DNA of 34,177 nucleotides from Actinomycetota bacterium (GCA_030125685.1 JASJYA010000007.1:1-34177); one strand, 5' to 3'; positions 1 through 8,031 are shown, counted from the stretch's first letter. Notes: generated by a model from the letters alone, not told the origin. Program-made: numbers and translations.

Positions 1-75
1 TCAACCAGGTGATCTCTTCAGACTTGAGCCTCGTAAGCATGACGTGAATCTAGCGGGTCGTGTGTGTGGCGCGCT

Positions 76-1275
76 TCACCCGTTCACAAACTTCACGAAG
101 CGCCGTTTGCCGACCTGGACAGTCGCTCCGAGCAGCACCGACCGAGGCAGCAACTCCTCTGTGACCCGCTCGCCGTCGATCTTCACAGCGCCGTGCTTGA
201 TGAGTCTTCGCCCTTCGCTGTTCGACGCGACAAGGCCGGCGTCAGCGAGCGCCCTTGGCAGCCAGACCTCCTCATCGGCGGGAAGCGGCGCCGTTGGGAT
301 GTCATCAGGGGCTAGCTTCTCCTTGAAAAGACGGTCGAACGCTCGCTCGGCCTCTCCCCCACTCTCGGGTCCGTGGTACCTCTCAACGATCCTGCGAGCA
401 AGGTCACGCTTGGTCTCGCCTGGATGCGCAGATCCGTCCGCAAGGCTCGATACGACGTTCGCGGTCTCGTCTGGTGTGGCGCCGGCGGCAAGCCGAAACC
501 ACTGAGGCAGGAGCTCATCAGGGATCGACATCGTCTTTCCGAACATGTCCTCTGGAGATGCGTTCACTGAGATGTAGTTGCCGAGGGACTGAGACATCTT
601 GTGCACGCCGTCAACGCCGACGAGGAGCGGCACAGTTAGAACCGACTGTGGCGCTTGACCTGCTCGCTCCTGGAGGTCGCGCCCCATGAGGAGGTTGAGG
701 AGCTGGTCGGTCCCACCGATCTCAACGTCAGCTCGTATCGCGACTGAATCCGTGCCCTGGAGTATCGGGTACATGAATTCGATGAGTGAGATCGGTTCGT
801 TCTTCTTCCATCGTGTGGAGAAGTCCTCACGGTCCATCAGTCGTGACACGGTTACCTGTGCGGTGAGTTCGAGGACGTCCGCCATGTCCATCGGAGCGAG
901 CCACTCGCTGTTTCGGCGGATCTCGAGGTTCTCATCGAGTAACAGCGTCCGAATCGTTGGGAGGCAGGAGTCGACGTAGGCGTCGATCTCGTCGGATGAG
1001 AGGCGTTTACGAGTTGCATTCGTGCCTGAAGGATCGCCTACCTGCGCGGTGAAGTCACCAAGGATGAGCACAGCGGTGTGCCCCATCTCCTGAAATCGGC
1101 GCAACAGATCGAAGACAACCGCCCAACCGAGGGTCACGTCCGGAGCGGTCGGGTCGACACCGAGCTTGACTCGCAGCGGTTCTTCACGCTCGAGTTGGCG
1201 CATGAGTTCACCTTCTGGGAGGGCGACATCGACAGTTCCGGTGATGTATTCGAACTGCTGTGCTGGAGCTTTCAT
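76..1275 (-). CDS. tyrS: tyrosyl-tRNA synthetase with altered HIGH motif
   Basis: Charges tRNA-Tyr with tyrosine in the cytoplasm. The 399-aa protein has the class I Rossmann catalytic domain in the N-terminal two thirds. DPTAPD lies at residues 41-46, IGGTDQ near 187-191, a KMSKS-type motif read as KMSQS at 226-230, and a C-terminal S4 RNA-binding domain from about 335 (RRLIKHGAVKIDG). Length and domain order fit the TyrZ-like bacterial group. The odd point is the HIGH signature: where HLGH is expected, residues 48-51 read TLGW, so both histidines are absent. The ATG has no visible Shine-Dalgarno. It follows mpg after 43 nt, and mpg-tyrS adjacency is also known in mycobacteria. Identity is very secure; catalytic competence is an open question. 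Confidence 0.96.
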   Translation of the reverse strand: MKAPAQQFEYITGTVDVALPEGELMRQLEREEPLRVKLGVDPTAPDVTLGWAVVFDLLRRFQEMGHTAVLILGDFTAQVGDPSGTNATRKRLSSDEIDAYVDSCLPTIRTLLLDENLEIRRNSEWLAPMDMADVLELTAQVTVSRLMDREDFSTRWKKNEPISLIEFMYPILQGTDSVAIRADVEIGGTDQLLNLLMGRDLQERAGQAPQSVLTVPLLVGVDGVHKMSQSLGNYISVNASPEDMFGKTMSIPDELLPQWFRLAAGATPDETANVVSSLADGSAHPGETKRDLARRIVERYHGPESGGEAERAFDRLFKEKLAPDDIPTAPLPADEEVWLPRALADAGLVASNSEGRRLIKHGAVKIDGERVTEELLPRSVLLGATVQVGKRRFVKFVNG

Positions 1276-1318
1276 ATGCGCTGGGAGGCTAGCGGTCTCG
1301 TGTCAGGCAGCCGTTGCA

Positions 1319-1864
1319 CTACTCGTGCATGACGACGAACCTCTTCAATGCATCAACGCCGTTGCGCACCCCGATCCTCGGCGTGGTCGTGTATGCAGGC
1401 TCAGAGGCAGGGTGGTAGATGATGGAGAGGGTATCTGCACCAAGCATCGAGCCAGACAGACGCCCTGTAACGCCGAGCGCCTGACCGAGCTTTCCTGGCC
1501 CATCAGTGAGATGATCGTGTCGACCGCGTCGGTTCATAGCCGTCCGCACGCCATCGACGACCTCGCCTCCGCGTAGAAGCACAGCCTGCGGGTCATCTTG
1601 TGCCCCTGTCACGAGGTTTATACACCAGTGGATCCCGTACGAGCGATAAATGTAGATGGTCCCTGCCGGACCATACATCGGTTCGTTTCGCATCGTTCTG
1701 GTTCGATACGCATGACTCGCAGGGTCATCGCTTCCGCCGTACGCCTCGACCTCGGTCAGTTTCACAGACACGGTGTGCCCATCAACAGTGCTCGAGATGA
1801 TGGTACCCAGCAGCGCGACCGCGGCGATCGAGGCGTCTTGCTCAAGGAACGACGGATCGTACAA
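1319..1864 (-). CDS. mpg: 3-methyladenine DNA glycosylase (AAG/MPG family)
   Basis: Base-excision repair enzyme that removes alkylated purines such as 3-methyladenine. The 181-aa protein has the MPG family signatures: LLG near the N-terminus, the catalytic-site stretch TEVEAYGG (glutamate base), ASHAYR with RNEPMYGPAGTIYIY, then GIHWCINLV and the LLRGGE block, and DGPGKLGQALG near the middle. It probably starts at a TTG five bases after the pheT stop, with GAGG about 10 nt upstream of it, which suggests coupling to pheT. No earlier start is possible without running back into pheT, and the N-terminus matches the family length. The call is secure; the start codon is likely but less certain. Confidence 0.93.
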   Translation of the reverse strand: MYDPSFLEQDASIAAVALLGTIISSTVDGHTVSVKLTEVEAYGGSDDPASHAYRTRTMRNEPMYGPAGTIYIYRSYGIHWCINLVTGAQDDPQAVLLRGGEVVDGVRTAMNRRGRHDHLTDGPGKLGQALGVTGRLSGSMLGADTLSIIYHPASEPAYTTTPRIGVRNGVDALKRFVVMHE

Positions 1865-1869
1865 GCCTG

Positions 1870-4269
1870 TTACGCCTCGCCTCGCAATTCGCCGCCTGTG
1901 CTCTTAGCGACGCTGTCCGCGATCGCTTTCCGGATAGGTACCACATCTTCATCAGTCAGTGTGCGATCCGCCGCCCTGAGACGGATCCTTACCGCGATGG
2001 ACTTGCGTCCCTCTCCGATCGACTCCCCCTCGAACACGTCGAAGACGGTCACATCCTCGAGAAGCCCGGCTGCACCGCGACGAACTGCTTGGAGCAAATC
2101 CGACGATGCAACCTGGACGTTGACGGCAAAGGCGAGGTCGAACACAACGGGGGGAAACACGCTGGGAGGGTCGAACTGCCAGGGAGTGCTCTCCAACAGA
2201 AGCGCATCGAGATCGAACTCCGCGGCAACAACGCGCCCGGATATCCCGAAGGCCTCCGAGACGTTCGGATGGATCTCCCCCACTGCGCCGATCACCACGC
2301 CGTCAATCACGATCTCAGCGCATCTGTTCGGGTGGAAAGGCATGGACGCGGCCTTCCGCAATTCGGCGTTCTCAAGGGCGAGCTTCTCAGCCAACAACGC
2401 CCACACCCCTGTTCCATCGAAGATATCGAAACCGGCGCCCTCGGTGAGCCAATCACTCCCCGTCTCTCCCGCGATCACAAACGCGAGCCGCTCTGGCTGC
2501 ACCGGCAGCTTTCCTGTACCTGGGAGGAACACGATGCCCACTTCGAAGAGTCGGGTGGTTGCGTTCTTACGCCCGATGGCCGCTGAAGCCGCTTTCAGGA
2601 GGCCGGCGAGGAGCGTTGTTCTCATGACGCCCTCGGTCTCGCTCAATGGCTTCACCAGGTTGATCCTCGCTCCGGAAGGCCCCTCCACGTCGAATCCGAG
2701 ACGATCGAGGTCGTGACTCCCGATGAAGGAGAAACCGATCAACTGGTAGAAACCTGCGCCGACCATGATGTCGCGTATCCGCCGCAACTGTTGCTCGCGT
2801 CGGCCCAATCCACCTCCGGGTCCCTGGGGCACCGTGTCTGGGATTTGGTCGAATCCGTGCAATCGTGCGATCTCCTCGACGAGATCTACGGGCCTGCGGA
2901 CGTCCGGACGCCTCGTGGGCACGGTGACTACGATCGGGTCGCTTCCCGCAGTCTCGAACGAGAGTCGATTGAGCAGGTCGATGGTTGTTGCGGAATCAAG
3001 CGAAATGCCTAGTATCCGATCGGTCTCAGACAGCGGGTACTCGATGGTCCACGGCGTGATCTCGCCGGGATTGATGTCCACGGGATTCGGAGCAGGTGAA
3101 CCTCCTGCGATGTCAGTGAGGAGTTGTGCCACCCGGTCTGCGGCAAGATGGCAGAAGGATGGGTCCGCGCCTCGTTCGAATCGAGCAGACGCTTCGGAAC
3201 GGAGTCCGAGCCGTTTCGATGTCATGAGGACGCTCGCGGGATCCCAGTAGGCGGCTTCGACGAATACGTCGGTCGTCTCATCACCGACTTCTGTCGAGGC
3301 TCCGCCCATCACGCCTGCTACTGCGACAGGATATTCACCGTCTGTGACAAGGATGTCCGAGCTGGTGAGTTCCCTGGTTTGTTCGTCGAGCGTTACTATC
3401 TCTTCCCCGTCGTGCGCCCTGCGTACAAGGATCCTGTCTCCAAGTCGACCAACGTCAAACGCGTGGGTTGGATGTCCAAACTCGATCATTGCATAATTCG
3501 ATGCGTCGACGACGTTGGAGATCGGTCGCACACCGGCCTGGGTGAGGCACCACCGCAACCAGTGGGGAGAGATCCCAACGGTGATTCCACGTACCTGTCG
3601 ACCTGCGAACCTCGGACACGCTTCCGCGTCTTCGATAGTCACCGCCACTGTCGTGGGCTCACCAGACTCCGCAACAGAGATGCCATGGTCTTTGAGCGGT
3701 ATTTCGTAAAAGGCAGCGAGATCTCGCGCCAGGCCGTAAACAGAGAGGCAGTCCGGACGATTCGGCGTGACGCCAACCTCGAGATAGACGTCGGGAAGCC
3801 CGATGACGTCTTCGAACGGTTCGCCGACCATGCCGAACGCATCGGGGTAGTCCTCGTTGAGAACCATGATGCCTTCGGCGTCCTCGCCGAGATCGAGTTC
3901 CGCCTCGGAGCAGATCATTCCATTCGATGTAACGCCGCGGATCTCCCGGCGCGCGATCTCGAAGTTACCTGCCAGAACGGCGCCTGGCACGGCTACAGGC
4001 ACGATCGCCCCGGCTTCGAAGTTCCACGCGCCACAGACAATGTCAAGCACCTCGCTCCCGACATTCACCTTCGTGAGCCGTATCTTGTCCGCATCGGGGT
4101 GTGCCTCCACCTCGAGGACCTCGCCAACAACGACTCGTGTGAAGGTCGGCTCGATGACATTCCAGTTCTCGATCTCATGACCGAGGCTCTCGAACGCCTC
4201 AACAAGTTCGTTCGGATCCTCCGTTGGAATGTCGATGAACTGCCTGAGCCAGGAGACCGTGAGTTTCAT
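1870..4269 (-). CDS. pheT: phenylalanyl-tRNA synthetase beta subunit
   Basis: Large subunit of the alpha2-beta2 synthetase that charges tRNA-Phe; it supplies editing and tRNA-anticodon contacts. The 799-aa protein has the full bacterial architecture. A tRNA-binding (EMAP/OB-like) domain lies near residues 40-150 (VVVGEVLEVEAHPDADKIRL), followed by the B3/B4 editing region (GHPTHAFD), the B5 domain (RRPDVRRPVDLVEEIARLHG), the catalytic-like core, and a C-terminal ferredoxin-fold anticodon-binding domain (VFPPVVFDLAFAV to the end). Its ATG overlaps the pheS stop by four bases (ATGA), so the two subunits are translationally coupled. No anomaly was seen. Confidence 0.97.
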   Translation of the reverse strand: MKLTVSWLRQFIDIPTEDPNELVEAFESLGHEIENWNVIEPTFTRVVVGEVLEVEAHPDADKIRLTKVNVGSEVLDIVCGAWNFEAGAIVPVAVPGAVLAGNFEIARREIRGVTSNGMICSEAELDLGEDAEGIMVLNEDYPDAFGMVGEPFEDVIGLPDVYLEVGVTPNRPDCLSVYGLARDLAAFYEIPLKDHGISVAESGEPTTVAVTIEDAEACPRFAGRQVRGITVGISPHWLRWCLTQAGVRPISNVVDASNYAMIEFGHPTHAFDVGRLGDRILVRRAHDGEEIVTLDEQTRELTSSDILVTDGEYPVAVAGVMGGASTEVGDETTDVFVEAAYWDPASVLMTSKRLGLRSEASARFERGADPSFCHLAADRVAQLLTDIAGGSPAPNPVDINPGEITPWTIEYPLSETDRILGISLDSATTIDLLNRLSFETAGSDPIVVTVPTRRPDVRRPVDLVEEIARLHGFDQIPDTVPQGPGGGLGRREQQLRRIRDIMVGAGFYQLIGFSFIGSHDLDRLGFDVEGPSGARINLVKPLSETEGVMRTTLLAGLLKAASAAIGRKNATTRLFEVGIVFLPGTGKLPVQPERLAFVIAGETGSDWLTEGAGFDIFDGTGVWALLAEKLALENAELRKAASMPFHPNRCAEIVIDGVVIGAVGEIHPNVSEAFGISGRVVAAEFDLDALLLESTPWQFDPPSVFPPVVFDLAFAVNVQVASSDLLQAVRRGAAGLLEDVTVFDVFEGESIGEGRKSIAVRIRLRAADRTLTDEDVVPIRKAIADSVAKSTGGELRGEA

Positions 4270-5297
4270 CGGTACTGCTCCAGGGTTCGTACGTCTGGGT
4301 CGATCAGCGTCCTGAGGTCGGTGATGCCGTGCCGCACCATCGCCATGCGTTCGACTCCCATGCCGAACGCGAACCCTGTGAAGGCGTCAGGATCGTAGCC
4401 GGCGTGTTCGAAGACGGCGGGGTCCACCATGCCACACCCGAGCAGCTCGATCCATCGTCCCTGGGTATAGGCGTGCATCTCCGCCGATGGCTCAGTGAAG
4501 GGGAAATAGTGTGGGATGAACTTCACCTCGGTGTCGACCCCAAAGTACTGGCGTGCGAATTCGGCGAGGGTGCCTTTGAGATCAGCGAACGTGATGCCGT
4601 CATCCACGGCGAGTCCCTCAATCTGGTGAAAAACAGGGAGATGCGTCGCGTCGATCGCGTCTGCACGAAAGACTTTGCCGGGGACGACAATGTACACAGG
4701 CGGATCGTTCACCTCCATGTGACGAGCTTGCACCGGCGAGGTGTGGGTACGGAGAAGGATCTCCTCGTCGCTCTCGCCGTAGTCGAGGTACAAAGTGTCG
4801 CTCTCATGCCTCGCCGGGTGTGTCTCGGGGATGTTGAGCGCAGTGAAGTTGTAGAAAGCCGTCTCGGCTTCGGGTCCTTGCACCATCGTGTATCCGAGAC
4901 TCACGAAGATGTCAACGATCTCATCCATGGTCTGCTGAATGAGATGGTGCGTGCCCCTTCGAGGGACCCGACCGGGGAGCGTGACGTCCACCTTGTCTGA
5001 CAGCAGTCTGGCATTCACCTCGGCCCCCTCGAGCACCTGGCGTCTGGCGGCGATCTGACTCGTGAGGTCATTGGCAATGTCATTGATCGCTTTGCCGGCC
5101 GCGCCCCGATCGGCAGCATCCTTGATCCCTCCAAGGGCGCTACGGGCTTCCGCGATCGGCGACCTTCGGCCGACGGTGTCGGCCTCGATTTCGTCGAGTG
5201 CGACGATCGTCTCCGCCGCATCGATGCGACCCGGAGCGTCCTGTATGAGTTGTTCGAGTGGATCCATGCGATCGCGCAGGTTAGCGGCCGCGTTCAT
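4266..5297 (-). CDS. pheS: phenylalanyl-tRNA synthetase alpha subunit
   Basis: Catalytic subunit of PheRS. The 343-aa protein has an N-terminal coiled-coil tRNA-binding arm (about residues 1-90) and a class II aminoacyl-tRNA synthetase core: the LPGRVPRRGTHHL entry, motif 2 (PGKVFRADAIDATHLPVFHQIEG) and motif 3 (GFAFGMGVERMAM). The start is ambiguous. The first in-frame ATG lies in the last unit of a CCAGATG heptamer array at 5295-5322. A second ATG (M11, 5267) would give MDPLEQL as N-terminus, and neither has a clear Shine-Dalgarno. The longer start overlaps the upstream methyltransferase gene by 17 nt. The downstream overlap with pheT is ATGA. Confidence 0.95.
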   Translation of the reverse strand: MNAAANLRDRMDPLEQLIQDAPGRIDAAETIVALDEIEADTVGRRSPIAEARSALGGIKDAADRGAAGKAINDIANDLTSQIAARRQVLEGAEVNARLLSDKVDVTLPGRVPRRGTHHLIQQTMDEIVDIFVSLGYTMVQGPEAETAFYNFTALNIPETHPARHESDTLYLDYGESDEEILLRTHTSPVQARHMEVNDPPVYIVVPGKVFRADAIDATHLPVFHQIEGLAVDDGITFADLKGTLAEFARQYFGVDTEVKFIPHYFPFTEPSAEMHAYTQGRWIELLGCGMVDPAVFEHAGYDPDAFTGFAFGMGVERMAMVRHGITDLRTLIDPDVRTLEQYR

Positions 5298-6060
5298 CTG
5301 GCATCTGGCATCTGGTATCTGTCAAGACGTACATCGCTATCGATGCGGCGACGGCGGCGTTGAGGCTCTCCGCGTTACCCGGCATCGGAAGGGTCAGTCT
5401 TCGATCAGTTTCGGCAATGAGTTCGCGTGTAAGTCCGTGGGCTTCGGATCCGATCAGAAGGGCGATCGGCGCCTGGCGACGCTCGGGCGCATCTCCCCCG
5501 GAAACCACGGCAGCGACGACTTCGAGGCCGACCTTGCGCGCCTCTGCGACAGGATCGCGCGATGTGCTGAGATGACGGCCGAAGTGTGCTCCTGCGCCTG
5601 CCCGAATCACTTTGGGGCTCCAGGGATCCGCAGTCGTGCCGGTGACACACACATCCCATCCGAACGCCGCAGCCGACCTGATCATCGTCCCAACGTTTCC
5701 CGGATCTGACACGTCCGTGATGATCAACGTGTCTCTCGACCGGATCGCCAGGGGATGTGGGATCTTGATCATCGCAACAGGGCTCTGGGGTTGCTTGCTA
5801 TCGGCCGCGGCCACAAGAACTTCAGCCGACACGACGACCGGTTCCCAACTGCGGTCTGTACACACGCTCGCGGTCGTCGCGTCCGATTCCACCCTGAGCA
5901 CAGCCTCGGGCACGATACCGACATCGACCGCGAGGCCGAATACCTTCGGCCCCTCGATGAGTGTGTGGCCACTCTCCCCCCTGCCGCGAGAACGATGAAG
6001 CCTCTTGAACTGCTTGACGAGCGGGTTGCTAAACGATGTAATCGGCGTGACCGGAGTCAC
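5281..6060 (-). CDS. TrmH/SpoU-family 23S rRNA 2'-O-methyltransferase
   Basis: SPOUT-fold methyltransferase that probably methylates ribose in 23S rRNA; it is often annotated TrmH or RlmB-like in this neighbourhood. The 259-aa protein has an N-terminal substrate-binding domain ([10 protein letters not shown], then LIEGPK, about residues 10-90). The three SPOUT motifs follow: [15 protein letters not shown] near 115-130, [10 protein letters not shown] near 202-211, and [21 protein letters not shown] near 225-245, which form the knotted SAM site. It starts with a GTG overlapping the rplT stop (GTGA). The extreme C-terminus (TDTRCQMPD) is encoded by the CCAGATG heptamer array and does not look like conserved family sequence. 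A change in repeat number would frameshift this tail. The exact rRNA target cannot be told from sequence. Confidence 0.9.
   Translation of the reverse strand: MTPVTPITSFSNPLVKQFKRLHRSRGRGESGHTLIEGPKVFGLAVDVGIVPEAVLRVESDATTASVCTDRSWEPVVVSAEVLVAAADSKQPQSPVAMIKIPHPLAIRSRDTLIITDVSDPGNVGTMIRSAAAFGWDVCVTGTTADPWSPKVIRAGAGAHFGRHLSTSRDPVAEARKVGLEVVAAVVSGGDAPERRQAPIALLIGSEAHGLTRELIAETDRRLTLPMPGNAESLNAAVAASIAMYVLTDTRCQMPDERGR
5295..5322. repeat. four-unit heptamer array CATCTGG
   Basis: Plus-strand units are CATCTGG at 5295-5301, 5302-5308 and 5309-5315, then TATCTGT at 5316-5322, with an exact 7-bp period. On the coding (minus) strand the word is CCAGATG. The array lies inside the last codons of the methyltransferase gene and contains the first in-frame ATG of pheS. 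Because 7 is not a multiple of 3, the three ATGs in the units fall in three different frames. It is one of several 7-bp-period arrays in this window. Confidence 0.85.
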
Positions 6061-6431
6061 CCGGCCTGTACCGTCTCCGGCGCCGCTGCAACGGCTACCT
6101 CAACAAGAGCGGCGAACGCTTCCGGATCGTTCACAGCCATCTCGGCGAGCATCTTGCGGTCGACCTCGATGTCGGCGGCCTTGAGTCCAGCCATGAAACG
6201 CGAGTACGTCGTACCGTTGATCCGGGCCGCAGCGTTGATCCGCTGAATCCAGAGGCGACGGAACTGCCCCTTGCGTGCGCGACGATGGTCATACGAGTCC
6301 TGCATCGCGTGCATCACCTGCTCGCGAGCCGCGCGGTACCTCCGTGAGCGTGCCCCGGTGTAACCGGAAGCCCGCTTCATTATCTTCTTGCGCTTCTTCC
6401 GCGCGTTCACAGATCGTTTGACACGAGCCAT
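6057..6431 (-). CDS. rplT: 50S ribosomal protein L20
   Basis: Primary 23S rRNA-binding protein needed for early 50S assembly; in some bacteria it also represses its own operon. The 124-aa protein has the basic N-terminal helix ([19 protein letters not shown]) and the globular C-terminal part ([16 protein letters not shown], then [24 protein letters not shown]). The C-terminal extension past residue 115 is Ala/Val-rich and slightly longer than in most L20 proteins. Only nine bases separate it from rpmI, and AGGAGGCC lies just before its ATG. It completes the conserved infC-rpmI-rplT set. Confidence 0.97.
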   Translation of the reverse strand: MARVKRSVNARKKRKKIMKRASGYTGARSRRYRAAREQVMHAMQDSYDHRRARKGQFRRLWIQRINAAARINGTTYSRFMAGLKAADIEVDRKMLAEMAVNDPEAFAALVEVAVAAAPETVQAG

Positions 6432-6440
6432 GAGGGCCTC

Positions 6441-6635
6441 CTAGTTGTTCAGCATGCGGTCGACGCGCTTGGCGTTCTTCCCGCTGAGGTTGGCTTTACC
6501 TTCAACCCGGCGCCAACGCGCCGAGGACTTCTTGTTTCTGTTATGGCCCCGCCAGGCGCGGTCGTGCCTGATCTTGCCGGTGCCTGTGCGCTTGAATCGC
6601 TTCGCAGCACCCTTATGGGTCTTCATTTTCGGCAC
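6441..6635 (-). CDS. rpmI: 50S ribosomal protein L35
   Basis: Small basic large-subunit ribosomal protein. The 64-aa sequence opens [15 protein letters not shown], the invariant L35 N-terminus, continues [15 protein letters not shown] and has the usual length. It starts with GTG, preceded by AGGAGG at a 5-nt spacing. It lies 63 nt downstream of infC and 9 nt upstream of rplT, so all three are co-transcribed. Confidence 0.96.
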   Translation of the reverse strand: MPKMKTHKGAAKRFKRTGTGKIRHDRAWRGHNRNKKSSARWRRVEGKANLSGKNAKRVDRMLNN

Positions 6636-6698
6636 GATTGCCTCCTGTTGGGAGGGAGAGAAGCGCCTACCGGCAATTTCTCTTCCGCGTTCTCGTCA

Positions 6699-7265
6699 CT
6701 ATTGGTCACTGTCGCCTAAGTTGTCGCTCTGGTCGTCACTCGGATTGTCGAGCGGCTGGTTCTTCAGTGGCATAAGCACCATGGTCATGTTCCGTCCTTC
6801 GAGCTTCGGCATCGTCTCGATTTCGCCGTAATCAGAAACGTCATCGAAGAGGCGTTTGAGGATGTCCCTTCCAAGCTCAGGGTGGGCCATCTCTCGGCCT
6901 CGGAACCGCATGGTGCATTTGACCTTGTCACCCTGGCGCAGAAATTTGACGACACGCTTCCGTTTCACATCGAAGTCGCTCGACCCGATTTTTGGTCGGA
7001 ACTGGACTTCCTTGATCACGGTGCGGGTCTGATTCTTGCGAGCCTCGCGAGCCTTGACCGACTGGTCGTACTTGTACTTACCGTAGTCCATCATCCTGAC
7101 GACCGGCGGCCTGGCGTCCGGCGCGACCTCGACCAGGTCGAGTCCCAACTGGGCGGCGAGCCAACGAGCTTCATCAATGTCTTTCTCGCCGATCTGTGCA
7201 CCGTCCGGCGCGATAAGGCGCACGCGCTTGACGCGAATTCGGTCATTGACCCGTGGCTCTGCGAT
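6699..7265 (-). CDS. infC: translation initiation factor IF-3, probable AUC start
   Basis: IF-3 binds the 30S subunit, prevents premature 50S joining and discriminates against non-canonical start codons. The 188-aa protein has the N-terminal domain (EPRVNDRIRVKRVRLI, then DLVEVAPDARPPVVRMMDYGKY, about residues 3-72), a lysine-rich linker, and the C-terminal domain (KEVQFRPKIGSSDFDVK, then VKCTMRFRGREMAHPELG). The conserved protein begins at IAEPRVND, and that isoleucine codon is ATC at 7263-7265. A perfect AGGAGGT ends 6 nt before it. No ATG, GTG or TTG lies near this point in frame. The open frame does run on to 7505, but through a hairpin and a repeat array and without IF-3 homology. Rare starts are a known autoregulation device of infC (AUU in E. 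coli). The family call is certain; the start is strongly supported. Confidence 0.95.
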   Translation of the reverse strand: MAEPRVNDRIRVKRVRLIAPDGAQIGEKDIDEARWLAAQLGLDLVEVAPDARPPVVRMMDYGKYKYDQSVKAREARKNQTRTVIKEVQFRPKIGSSDFDVKRKRVVKFLRQGDKVKCTMRFRGREMAHPELGRDILKRLFDDVSDYGEIETMPKLEGRNMTMVLMPLKNQPLDNPSDDQSDNLGDSDQ

Positions 7266-7271
7266 GAGAGT

Positions 7272-7278
7272 ACCTCCT
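7272..7278 (-). promoter_or_regulatory. infC Shine-Dalgarno (AGGAGGT) that fixes the AUC start
   Basis: Seven bases fully complementary to the 16S rRNA anti-Shine-Dalgarno, followed by six bases and then ATC GCA GAG (I/M-A-E). This spacing is ideal. The nearest ATG codons downstream in frame (the MM of RMMDYGKY) would delete the conserved N-terminal domain. Confidence 0.85.
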
Positions 7279-7318
7279 GGTTCGTGGCGGTCTACGCGCA
7301 GGAGGGTACCTACAAGAA

Positions 7319-7349
7319 CATGGGCGGCACGGCTGGGTGCCGTCCCATG
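7319..7349 (-). promoter_or_regulatory. stable hairpin in the infC 5' leader
   Basis: CATGGG CGGCAC, a six-base loop (GGCTGG), then GTGCCG, a single T bulge, and CCCATG: a 12-bp stem in plus-strand writing, equally palindromic in the mRNA. In the transcript it is followed by TTCTTGT, a poor U-tract, so it is not a convincing terminator. It ends 53 nt before the AUC start. It could be a leader attenuator or a structure used for autoregulation by IF-3 or L20, but I do not recognise a known L20 leader fold. Confidence 0.55.
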
Positions 7350-7427
7350 GTCGGAACCCGAACCACCTTGAACGGCGGGCAGGTGGGAAGCAGGCGCTTC
7401 CTCTTGCGTCGATTGTGCGACGGAGGG

Positions 7428-7570
7428 TAGTACGTATCGCGTAGTACGTAGCACGACAGAGTGAGAGCCACGTCCGGCGAACAATACCAAGAGCGACGAA
7501 GCCACGCCGATGCCGGCTCGCCTCTCTCACCGGTGCAGAAGGCGTACTACGTCATACGTACTACGTAATA
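7428..7570. repeat. inverted pair of TAGTACG heptamer arrays (infC-ribH gap)
   Basis: Left arm 7428-7455: units TAGTACG, TATCGCG, TAGTACG, TAGCACG. Right arm 7543-7570: CGTACTA, CGTCATA, CGTACTA, CGTAATA, which is the same word on the other strand. Each arm is four units with an exact 7-bp period, and with a one-unit shift the arms match at 19 of 21 positions. Nested inside is a second inverted repeat, GTGAGAG (7461-7467) against CTCTCAC (7524-7530). The whole 143-bp block can fold into one long interrupted hairpin. The right arm runs into ribH and supplies its TAG stop and last three codons. This block and the leader hairpin account for most of the 295-nt gap between infC and ribH. Confidence 0.85.
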
Positions 7571-8031
7571 CGCATCTCTTCCAGCGCCCTTGCTGCTTGC
7601 ACCGCAGTCATCGCGGCTTCCCTACCCTTGTTCTCCGGCCCTGGCTGTGATCGAGCGACTGCGGCGTGGACATCTCGCACAGTGAGTATCCCGAAGGCGA
7701 TAGGTACACCTGTATCGAGCTGCACGCGCATGAGACCCTCAGAGGCGCGATGCGCAACGTGTTCGTAGTGGTCTGTATCTCCCTCGATCACCGTTCCAAG
7801 GCAGACAACAGCGTCATATCCTGCCCGTGCTAGCCGCTGGGCGAACAACGGAAGCTCGAAGGCGCCAGGCACATCCACGACCCGCACCTCGGTTGCACCC
7901 GACTCCTTGAGAAATTCGAGTGCTCCTGCCTTAAGTCCTGACGTAATCTGCTCGTTGAACATCGCCACAACGACGCCTATTCGAAGTCCCTCGGCTGATG
8001 TGAGTCCATCGTCCCTAGCGTCGATGCGCAT
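7561..8031 (-). CDS. ribH: 6,7-dimethyl-8-ribityllumazine synthase
   Basis: Condenses the ribityl-aminouracil product of the RibD pathway with dihydroxybutanone phosphate to make lumazine, the riboflavin synthase substrate. The 156-aa protein has the family motifs FNEQITSGLKAGA near residues 25-37, VPGAFELP near 54-61, CLGTVIEGDTDHYEHVA near 78-94 (phosphate- and substrate-binding loop), FGILT near 113-117, and NKGREAA near the C-terminus. Its ATG overlaps the ribBA stop by one base (TGATG). The last residues (RIT) and the TAG stop come from a TAGTACG heptamer array, so the gene's 3' end seems to have been set by the repeat. It is the last gene of the riboswitch-controlled operon. Confidence 0.96.
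   Translation of the reverse strand: MRIDARDDGLTSAEGLRIGVVVAMFNEQITSGLKAGALEFLKESGATEVRVVDVPGAFELPLFAQRLARAGYDAVVCLGTVIEGDTDHYEHVAHRASEGLMRVQLDTGVPIAFGILTVRDVHAAVARSQPGPENKGREAAMTAVQAARALEEMRIT

Noticed and set aside
45-90. Possible terminator after tyrS (ACGGGT...ACCCGC dyad)
   Set aside because: Short imperfect stem, long loop and no T-tract.
1598-4398. Long plus-strand open frames opposite mpg and pheT (up to 424 codons)
   Set aside because: They have low-complexity Arg/Ser-rich composition, show no family motifs and mirror strongly conserved genes on the other strand; high GC keeps antisense frames open.
7266-7505. In-frame 80-residue N-terminal extension of IF-3
   Set aside because: It reads through a stable hairpin and the TAGTACG array, has no homology to IF-3 and precedes a perfect Shine-Dalgarno at the true N-terminus.
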